A DNA stretch of 7,856 nt, from NCBI GenBank assembly GCA_027451085.1, contig DAIDKA010000303.1, positions 1 through 7,856 of the forward strand, written 5' to 3'. The notes below the pieces were generated by a model, which saw only the letters and a program-made list of their open reading frames with translations, was not told the DNA's origin and ran no database searches. The stretch is from Gammaproteobacteria bacterium (lineage in GTDB: Bacteria; Pseudomonadota; Gammaproteobacteria; Steroidobacterales; Steroidobacteraceae). Made by a program: the position numbers and the translations under genes. Positions 1 to 5,106 of the stretch are shown piece after piece; the stretch's first letter is position 1, and each line of letters opens with the position of its first letter.

Positions 1-128
1 CAACAAACCCCAGCGGGAATGCCAGTTGTTCCAGCGCGTGCGAGTCATGGAGCTCGCCCTTGGTCGAAGGCGGAAAGCCCTTGCCTCCGGCCACGAGCCG
101 CGCGCACACTGTGGCCGTTCCATGAGGC
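1..128. other. Unassigned edge segment, possible end of a truncated neighbouring gene
   Basis: No gene can be assigned here with confidence. Three frames are open to the left edge. On the - strand, 47 codons run from an ATG at 142-140 to the edge and read like a protein (it includes VARGG-like Gly/Lys-rich and HALEQL-like helical stretches, with GC-rich third positions), but I see no ribosome binding site and do not recognise a family. On the + strand, frame 3 is open until TGA 123-125 and frame 1 until TGA 130-132. The latter would overlap the next gene as ATGA, but its third-position GC is low (about half). Sequence to the left is needed to decide. Confidence 0.25.
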
Positions 129-971
129 ATGATCAGCGGCATGTTCAAGGGACACGGCAAGGGGAAGATTTCCAACCGCCTGGTTGCGGCGGGCTGTGCG
201 GCGGTGCTGGCCGTTTACGCCGCCGGATATTCACGCACGCGCGACGCCGCGCGCCGGTTCGAGACTCAGGCAAAGGCGCGAAGGGTGGCTGCTCAAGCGC
301 AGCGCGTGGCTGTCGGTCCGGGACCAGCTGTGATTGATGCGCCGACGCAGCGGCTGACTCATCAACACAAAGCCACAGATCAGGCCACAGCAGGGAGCAC
401 GTCTGCGATGGTGGCTGTGCCCACGCCGACGCCACCGGTCGGCGCCCGCAAACCTGCGCCGATGAAGGCACATAAGAACGCTGCTGCCGTGACGGTTGCG
501 ACTGCGCCAAAGCCGTCGGTTTCTGCACCAGCCTCGACTGATGCCTCAACGGTTCCGGCGCAATCGTCCTCCCCGAGCGGACTGCCACAGATCGCGCCTG
601 TGCCCTTGCCGGCCGCAGACCCGACCTCGCCGGCACCCATTGCCATCACGCGCGAGCCGGCTTCCGCCTCTGTTGTGAAGTGGCGCGACGGCACTTACAC
701 CGGCCTGGGCGACTCTCCTCACGGCGATATCGAAGCCCGCGTGGTCATCAAAGGCGGACGCATCGTTGAGGCGGGCATCGTGACTTGCGACACCCGCTAC
801 CCGTGCAGCGTGATCGATCCTCTGATCCGTCAACCTGTCGACCGCCAAAGCCCCGATGTCGACTACATGTCGCGCGCCACGGAGAGCTCCGATGCCTACT
901 ACGACGCGCTTGTCGCGGCGCTCGACGCCGCTGCCGAGCGGTCTTCCGGCGAGGCGGCGGCTCCCAGGTGA
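129..971 (+). CDS. Membrane-anchored FMN-binding domain protein with Pro/Ala-rich linker
   Basis: This 280-residue protein probably carries covalently bound FMN and passes electrons at the membrane. Residues 1-17 are basic, and about 18-34 form one hydrophobic anchor. About 60-182 form a low-complexity Ala/Pro/Ser/Thr-rich linker. An FMN_bind domain (RnfG/NqrC/NosR type) fills about 185-270, opening with W185 and a DGTYTG motif at 187-192 and ending near VDYMSRATESS. Thr251 is the expected phosphoester-FMN site, but the usual SGAT reads SRAT (S248-T251). C220 and C226 form a CX5C pair. The start could be ATG 129 or ATG 141; neither has a well-spaced ribosome binding site (GAGG lies at 124-127), and the family domain does not decide it. 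The last codons overlap the FMN transferase gene by four bases, supporting one operon. The domain assignment is firm; the electron partner is unknown. Confidence 0.85.
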   Translation: MISGMFKGHGKGKISNRLVAAGCAAVLAVYAAGYSRTRDAARRFETQAKARRVAAQAQRVAVGPGPAVIDAPTQRLTHQHKATDQATAGSTSAMVAVPTPTPPVGARKPAPMKAHKNAAAVTVATAPKPSVSAPASTDASTVPAQSSSPSGLPQIAPVPLPAADPTSPAPIAITREPASASVVKWRDGTYTGLGDSPHGDIEARVVIKGGRIVEAGIVTCDTRYPCSVIDPLIRQPVDRQSPDVDYMSRATESSDAYYDALVAALDAAAERSSGEAAAPR

Positions 972-1816
972 TTTTCACCGACGCCGTGATGGGGACCATT
1001 GTGTCTATCGAGGTGGATGCGCCCCACGCCACCGCCAGGAACGCGTTCGAGTGGTTCCGGCTGGTGGAGGCCCACTGTTCCCGCTTCGACCCAGCCAGTG
1101 AGCTGCGCCGGTTGCAGGCTGGCAAGCGCACGCCGGCAAGCCCGGTGTTGTTTGAGGCGGTGCGCTTCGCGCTGATGGTGGCCGAGGAAACCGGCGGCGC
1201 ATTCGATCCGACGGTCGGGGGGCGCATGAGTGCGCGCGGCTTCAACCGGCACTACCTCACCGGAGAGGTCACGGATGCGCCAGGGTCCGGCGATGACATC
1301 AGTTTCCGCGATGTGGAGATCGACGAGCGCGACCACACAATTCTGCTCAGGCGCCCGTTGACACTCGACCTCGGCGCGGTCGCCAAGGGGCTGGCCGTCG
1401 ATGCTGCGGCGCGCGAGCTGCGACCGTTCCGCAATTTCGCCATCGACGCAGGCGGGGATCTCTATCTCAGTGGCTGCAACCGGCGAGGTGAGCCGTGGTC
1501 GGCTGGCATCCGCCACCCCCGGCTGCGTGGTGAGCTTGTCGACCGCTTGCGTGTTTCGGACCGCGCGGTCTGCACGTCTGGTGCCTATGAACGCGGGGGG
1601 CATATTCTGGACCCGCGCCGCGGCGAGGCTGCTAACGGGATTGCAAGCGCCACGGTCGTGGCACCTGGCGCGATGCTTGCGGACGCGCTGGCGACTGCGG
1701 CGTTCGTTCTTGATCCGCACGAGGGCATCTGCCTGTTGACCCGCATGGGAGTGGAAGGGCTCATTGTCACTGCGGGTCTTGAACTCTTGCGCACGCCGGA
1801 ACTGTGCCGTGCATAA
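968..1816 (+). CDS. apbE: FAD:protein FMN transferase, ApbE family, no signal peptide
   Basis: ApbE enzymes cleave FAD and attach FMN to a Thr/Ser of a target flavoprotein; the natural target here is the FMN-binding protein encoded just upstream. The 282-residue product shows the family landmarks in order: an N-terminal VMGTIVSIEV strand, a DPTVGG-type segment, DLGAVAKGLAVD (134-145), DAGGDLYLSG (160-169), SGAYER followed by HILDPRRGE (204-219), and the ADALATA metal-site segment with D239 and T243. The GTG start at 968 forms a GTGA overlap with the previous stop, with GAGG at 951-954 upstream. Upstream in-frame starts such as 785 would lie within the previous gene and encode non-family sequence. 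It is shorter than the usual 330-350 residues because the N-terminal lipoprotein or Sec signal is absent, so a cytoplasmic location is inferred. Confidence 0.9.
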   Translation: MIFTDAVMGTIVSIEVDAPHATARNAFEWFRLVEAHCSRFDPASELRRLQAGKRTPASPVLFEAVRFALMVAEETGGAFDPTVGGRMSARGFNRHYLTGEVTDAPGSGDDISFRDVEIDERDHTILLRRPLTLDLGAVAKGLAVDAAARELRPFRNFAIDAGGDLYLSGCNRRGEPWSAGIRHPRLRGELVDRLRVSDRAVCTSGAYERGGHILDPRRGEAANGIASATVVAPGAMLADALATAAFVLDPHEGICLLTRMGVEGLIVTAGLELLRTPELCRA

Positions 1817-2675
1817 GGTAATCCGCTTTTTCAAGACTCCCAAGGGACTGCTGATCGTGCTCCTGGTGGGCCTGACCATGATCGCGGCGCCGGCCGAAGG
1901 GGTCGCGGCGGTTGCGCTGTGCATGGGTTGTGCGGTCCTGATCGCGGGCCTGCTGGACCTGTTTATCCTACGGCTGCGCGTGGATACCTGGCGGTTCCCA
2001 AGTGGCGCGGTGCTGTCGGCCATGATCGTGACGATGGTGGTGCGCACGCAGGAGCACTGGTATGTCCCGGTGGCGATGTCGGTGGTTGCGGTGATCAGCA
2101 AGTACGTGATCCGCACGCGCCAGGCGAACGTGTTCAATCCGGCGGCGTTCGCCCTCGTCTCGGTGATGTATGTGCTGCCAGCCGCGCAAAGCTGGTGGGG
2201 GGCGCTTCCGGAGGTTTCGCCCCCATGGCTGCGCGCAGCGCTGCTCGCCGGCGGAATCTACGTCGCGGACCGCGTGAACAAGATGCCGCTGGTGCTGTCT
2301 TTCCTCGGGGCGTACTTCCTCATGTTCACCGCAACGGCGTACCTGGGCGATCCGCGGCGGATCGTGGAGATTTTCCGATCACCGGACATTGAAGCGGTGC
2401 TCTATTTTGCGCTCATCATCCTGACAGACCCGCCGACATCGCCGGCCAGGTACCGGGACCAGTGGATCTGCGGGATCATGGTCGCCGCCGTCAGCTACGC
2501 CGTGTTTGAGACCTCCGGCGTGGTCTACTTCTTGCTTGCGGGGGTGCTGGCGGGGAATGTCTGGGTGGCCTGGCGCCGGGTTCATCGGCGGTCCCGCGGC
2601 ACGTTTCCAAGAAAACTGGAGGTTTTCGTGCGGGAGATCGGCCCGTGGCGCGGCGCAGTCCGGCGAGCGTCATAG
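1809..2675 (+). CDS. RnfD/NqrB-like polytopic membrane protein
   Basis: This 288-residue protein resembles the membrane subunit D of Rnf and subunit B of Na+-NQR, which hold flavin in the membrane and help couple electron flow to ion movement. It has roughly eight or nine hydrophobic segments between residues 14 and 255 and a basic tail (256-288). Family landmarks are a DTWRFPSGAVLSAMI segment (59-73), an NVFNPAAF motif (107-114), an ADRVNKMPLVLSFLGAYF stretch (153-170) and LTDPPTSP (205-212), matching the ATDPVTSP-like motif of RnfD/NqrB. I see no SGAT for covalent FMN; the only SGA (65-67) is followed by Val. It is shorter than typical RnfD/NqrB (about 350-410). The GTG start at 1809 overlaps the transferase gene by eight bases and directly precedes HKVIRFFKTPKG; a TTG at 1764 is less likely. 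Ion pumping is not demonstrated. Confidence 0.8.
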   Translation: MHKVIRFFKTPKGLLIVLLVGLTMIAAPAEGVAAVALCMGCAVLIAGLLDLFILRLRVDTWRFPSGAVLSAMIVTMVVRTQEHWYVPVAMSVVAVISKYVIRTRQANVFNPAAFALVSVMYVLPAAQSWWGALPEVSPPWLRAALLAGGIYVADRVNKMPLVLSFLGAYFLMFTATAYLGDPRRIVEIFRSPDIEAVLYFALIILTDPPTSPARYRDQWICGIMVAAVSYAVFETSGVVYFLLAGVLAGNVWVAWRRVHRRSRGTFPRKLEVFVREIGPWRGAVRRAS

Positions 2676-2689
2676 ACGCTTCGTCCCAG

Positions 2690-2731
2690 GCGGGCAGGGG
2701 CCCGCACCGGCAACACTGCTTTCTGTTGCCG
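2690..2731 (+). terminator. Two tandem hairpins after the RnfD-like gene, possible weak terminator
   Basis: Fifteen bases after the stop codon lies a perfect 6-bp stem, GCGGGC (2690-2695) with GCCCGC (2700-2705), around an AGGG loop. Two bases later is a perfect 8-bp stem, CGGCAACA (2708-2715) with TGTTGCCG (2724-2731), around an 8-base loop. Neither is followed directly by a T-run; the next T-rich stretch is at 2758-2767. They may stop transcription of block 1 or protect its mRNA 3' end. The structure is seen in the sequence; the function is inferred. Confidence 0.4.
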
Positions 2732-2751
2732 TAAATAGTGCGCAGAAGGCA

Positions 2752-2781
2752 CTTACATCTTTGTTTTCAACAAGTTATAGA
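2752..2781 (+). promoter_or_regulatory. Candidate sigma70-like promoter with embedded palindrome
   Basis: A CTTACA box (2752-2757, 4 of 6 to TTGACA) and a TATAGA box (2776-2781, 4 of 6 to TATAAT) are separated by 18 bases. The spacer contains a perfect inverted repeat, TTGTT-TTC-AACAA (2761-2773). This is the most AT-rich patch of the intergenic region. A repressor bound in the spacer would block polymerase, so this may be a regulated start for fdsGBA. The box matches are modest and the call is tentative. Confidence 0.3.
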
Positions 2782-2881
2782 GTTTCGACTGACCTCGGGT
2801 GACTGCGCGATCGTGCGCGCGGGAGATTCGCGGGAGGCCCGATCACGGGACTTCTGCGTGTGCGACAGCGGCTTGCCTGAA

Positions 2882-2896
2882 TCAAGCCTGTCTTGA
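2882..2896 (+). promoter_or_regulatory. 15-bp inverted repeat upstream of fdsG
   Basis: TCAAG-N5-CTTGA is a perfect 5-bp inverted repeat. It overlaps the TTGAGG box of the downstream promoter candidate. Size and symmetry suit a dimeric regulator. It does not fit the T-N11-A pattern of LysR-type regulators cleanly, so no protein is assigned. Confidence 0.25.
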
Positions 2897-2921
2897 GGGC
2901 GGACAGGTAGTAAACTGGTAT
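2893..2921 (+). promoter_or_regulatory. Second, weak sigma70-like promoter candidate
   Basis: TTGAGG (2893-2898, 4 of 6 to the -35 consensus) is followed after 17 bases by TGGTAT (2916-2921, 3 of 6 to the -10 consensus). A start near 2928 would give a leader of about 80 bases before fdsG. Its -10 box overlaps the palindrome at 2917-2936. The match is weak enough that chance is possible. Confidence 0.2.
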
Positions 2922-2936
2922 TCAAGTTTGTATGCC
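2917..2936 (+). promoter_or_regulatory. 20-bp imperfect palindrome, possible operator
   Basis: GGTATTCAA-GT-TTGTATGCC is an inverted repeat with 7 of 9 arm positions paired around a 2-base centre. The GTAT cores resemble sites of GntR-family regulators of the FadR/FCD type, but that resemblance is only suggestive. It sits about 70 bases upstream of the fdsG start, over a possible -10 box, as expected for a repressor site. Confidence 0.3.
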
Positions 2937-2999
2937 GTGGGTCACGCCCCAGCACGGTCCTTAGCGACGGGCAGGCGCGAGTGTGCAGCACGGTATTTT

Positions 3000-3003
3000 G
3001 GAG
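3000..3003 (+). promoter_or_regulatory. Ribosome binding site of fdsG
   Basis: GGAG lies five bases before the ATG at 3009, a near-ideal spacing. It decides the fdsG start against the longer open frame reaching back to about 2799, whose extra 70 residues look like non-coding sequence. Confidence 0.7.
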
Positions 3004-3008
3004 TCTTG

Positions 3009-3539
3009 ATGACGAATGCCAAGATCGTTAACACGAATGCCCTGGGTCAGGTGGTGTCCCGCGTTCAGATCGATGCCGTCCTCGGTATCTGCGGGGAACT
3101 GAAGGCCATTCCGGCACCCCTGATTCCTGTGCTGCACGCCGTTCAGGAGAAGGTCGGCTTCGTCCCCCGCGAGGCCGTGCCACTGATTGCGCGGGAGCTG
3201 AACCTGTCGATCGCCGAGGTTCATGGCGTCGTGAGCTTCTACCACTACTTCCGCCAGGATCCCGGTGGTCGTCACATCGTGCATCTGTGCCGCGCCGAGG
3301 CCTGTCAGGCCGTGGGCGCGGCTGAAGTTGAAGCGCATGCAAAGCGCACGCTTGGCGTGGACTTTCACGGCACCACCCGTGACGGCGCCATCCGCCTCGA
3401 GCCGGTGTACTGCCTCGGGAACTGTGCGCTCGGGCCCTCCATCATGATCGACCACGAGCTGCATGGCCGGGTTTCGGCGCAGCGCTTTGACGAGTTGATG
3501 CAGGACACGCGCACACCCGCTGCCGGAGGCAAGCCGTGA
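3009..3539 (+). CDS. fdsG: NAD+-dependent formate dehydrogenase gamma subunit (NuoE-like, [2Fe-2S])
   Basis: FdsG is the small electron-transfer subunit of the cytoplasmic molybdenum formate dehydrogenase and pairs with FdsB, as NuoE pairs with NuoF in complex I. The 176-residue product has an N-terminal helical part with the motif VHGVVSFYHYFR (71-82), then a thioredoxin-like [2Fe-2S] domain. The four expected ligands are present as C94-x4-C99 and C135-x3-C139, the latter in YCLGNCALGPS. The start at ATG 3009 is backed by GGAG at 3000-3003. The stop overlaps the fdsB start as GTGA, indicating translational coupling. NuoE homologues also occur in complex I and in bidirectional hydrogenases, but the fdsA-type gene two positions downstream identifies this one. 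Confidence 0.93.
   Translation: MTNAKIVNTNALGQVVSRVQIDAVLGICGELKAIPAPLIPVLHAVQEKVGFVPREAVPLIARELNLSIAEVHGVVSFYHYFRQDPGGRHIVHLCRAEACQAVGAAEVEAHAKRTLGVDFHGTTRDGAIRLEPVYCLGNCALGPSIMIDHELHGRVSAQRFDELMQDTRTPAAGGKP
3525..3529 (+). promoter_or_regulatory. Ribosome binding site of fdsB inside the end of fdsG
   Basis: GGAGG sits six bases before the GTG at 3536, within the last codons of fdsG. It supports the GTG start, which shares a GTGA overlap with the fdsG stop. Confidence 0.7.
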
Positions 3540-5092
3540 AGACCCGGATTTATGTACCCCGTGATGCCGCTGCCCGCAGCGTGGGGGCGGATGCGACCGC
3601 GCAGGCCATCCTGGCCGAAGGCCGGCGCCGCGGCATCGATGTTGAAGTCATCCGCAATGGCTCGCGTGGGTTGCTGTGGCTTGAGCCCCTGGTCGAGGTC
3701 GTGACCCCGGCCGGCCGGGTCGCATACGGTCCGGTGCAGCCCGCTGATGTCCCGGGGCTGTTCAACCAGGGGTTCATCAGCGGCGCATCCCATGCTCTCG
3801 CGCATGGACCGACCGAGGAAATCCCGTACCTTAAGAGTCAGGAGCGCCTGACCTTTGCCCGCGTGGGGGTCACGGACCCGCGCAGCCTCGAGGACTACCT
3901 CGGGCACGGCGGTTATCGGGGTCTCAAGGCCGCGCTGGACATGGAGCCGGCGGCGATTGTGGCGGCTGTCACCACCTCGGGTCTGCGGGGTCGCGGTGGC
4001 GCCGCGTTCCCGGCCGGAATCAAGTGGAAAACAGTCCTGGGTGTGGACTCCCCCCAGAAATATATCGTGTGCAATGCGGATGAAGGGGACTCGGGCACCT
4101 TCTCGGATCGCATGGTGATGGAGGGCGATCCCTTCCTTCTCATCGAAGGCATGACGATTGCGGGTATCGCCACCGGAGCGACCAGCGGCTATATCTATCT
4201 GCGCTGGGAGTATCCCGACGCCAAAGCGGCCCTGAACGCGGCGATCGCGACGGCTTATGAGAAGCACTACCTGGGCGAGAACATCCTGGGGACCGGGAAG
4301 CGGTTTGACCTCGAGGTGCGTTCCGGTGCCGGCGCCTACATCTGCGGCGAGGAAACCTCCCTGCTCGAGTCGCTCGAGAGCAAGCGCGGCCAGGTGCGCT
4401 TCAAGCCGCCGCTGCCGGCGATCCAGGGGCTGTTCGGCAAACCGACGGTGATCAACAATGTGATCACGCTGGCCTCGGTGCCTATCATTCTGGACAAGGG
4501 CGCCGAGTATTACCAGCATTTCGGCATGGGCCGGTCCCGCGGCACGCTGCCGATACAGCTCGCCGGCAACATCAAACACGGCGGTCTGATCGAGAAAGCA
4601 TTCGGCATCACATTGCGCGAGTTGCTGTACGACTACGGCGGCGGCAGTCTCACCGGACGGCCGATCCGCGCCGTGCAGGTGGGCGGTCCATTGGGAGCAT
4701 ATCTGCCCGAATCGCAGTTCGACACCTGCCTCGACTACGAAGCTTTCACCGCCATCAAAGGCATGCTTGGGCATGGCGGCATCGTCGTGTTCGACGATAC
4801 GGTCGACATGGCGGCGCAGGCGCGCTACGCCATGGAATTCTGCGCCGTCGAGTCCTGCGGTAAATGTACGCCCTGCCGGATCGGCTCGACTCGCGGCATG
4901 GAGGTCATCGACCGCCTCATCGCGGGCAACAATCCTGCAAAGCAGGAAAAGCTCCTGCGCGATCTGTGCGACACACTGACCTACGGATCGCTGTGCGCGC
5001 TCGGCGGCCTGACGCCTTACCCGGTGCTATCGGCGCTCAATCACTTTCCGGAAGATTTTGTCACCTCGGTGCGGGCACGCGTTCCGGCTTAA
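3536..5092 (+). CDS. fdsB: NAD+-dependent formate dehydrogenase beta subunit (NuoF-like, FMN, [4Fe-4S])
   Basis: FdsB is the diaphorase subunit that passes electrons from the Fe-S chain via FMN to NAD+. The 518-residue protein begins with a thioredoxin-like segment (about 1-75) that has no cysteine; the first Cys in the protein is residue 179. The NuoF core follows: GLRGRGGAAFPAGIKW (149-164) for nucleotide binding, CNADEGDSGTFSDR (179-192) and GAGAYICGEETSL (264-276) around FMN. The C-terminal [4Fe-4S] site is complete as C441-x2-C444-x2-C447 with C487 in SLCALGG. Length and layout match FdsB of the fds operons rather than plain NuoF, which lacks the N-terminal extension. It starts at GTG 3536, overlapping fdsG, and is followed by fdsA after 14 bases. 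Confidence 0.93.
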   Translation: MKTRIYVPRDAAARSVGADATAQAILAEGRRRGIDVEVIRNGSRGLLWLEPLVEVVTPAGRVAYGPVQPADVPGLFNQGFISGASHALAHGPTEEIPYLKSQERLTFARVGVTDPRSLEDYLGHGGYRGLKAALDMEPAAIVAAVTTSGLRGRGGAAFPAGIKWKTVLGVDSPQKYIVCNADEGDSGTFSDRMVMEGDPFLLIEGMTIAGIATGATSGYIYLRWEYPDAKAALNAAIATAYEKHYLGENILGTGKRFDLEVRSGAGAYICGEETSLLESLESKRGQVRFKPPLPAIQGLFGKPTVINNVITLASVPIILDKGAEYYQHFGMGRSRGTLPIQLAGNIKHGGLIEKAFGITLRELLYDYGGGSLTGRPIRAVQVGGPLGAYLPESQFDTCLDYEAFTAIKGMLGHGGIVVFDDTVDMAAQARYAMEFCAVESCGKCTPCRIGSTRGMEVIDRLIAGNNPAKQEKLLRDLCDTLTYGSLCALGGLTPYPVLSALNHFPEDFVTSVRARVPA

Positions 5093-5106
5093 TCAGAGAC
5101 ACCAAC

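Noticed and set aside
785..967. Longer ApbE start inside the FMN_bind gene
   Set aside because: The extra residues are an Arg-rich out-of-frame reading of the FMN_bind domain and not a signal peptide; GTG 968 fits the overlap pattern.
899..2137. 412-codon open frame on the - strand
   Set aside because: It lies antisense to the ApbE and RnfD-like genes, whose products show clear family motifs; its translation shows none and it is a product of high GC.
2799..3008. N-terminal extension of fdsG by 70 residues
   Set aside because: The added sequence is unlike NuoE/FdsG N-termini, covers promoter-like DNA, and the ATG at 3009 has a well-placed GGAG.
2676..3008. Molybdenum-cofactor riboswitch or sigma54 promoter upstream of fdsG
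   Set aside because: I found no convincing Moco-type multi-helix layout and no clear GG-N10-GC with the flanking consensus.
3365..4774. 469-codon open frame on the - strand
   Set aside because: It is antisense to fdsG and fdsB, which have complete cofactor motifs; the antisense translation has no recognisable domain.
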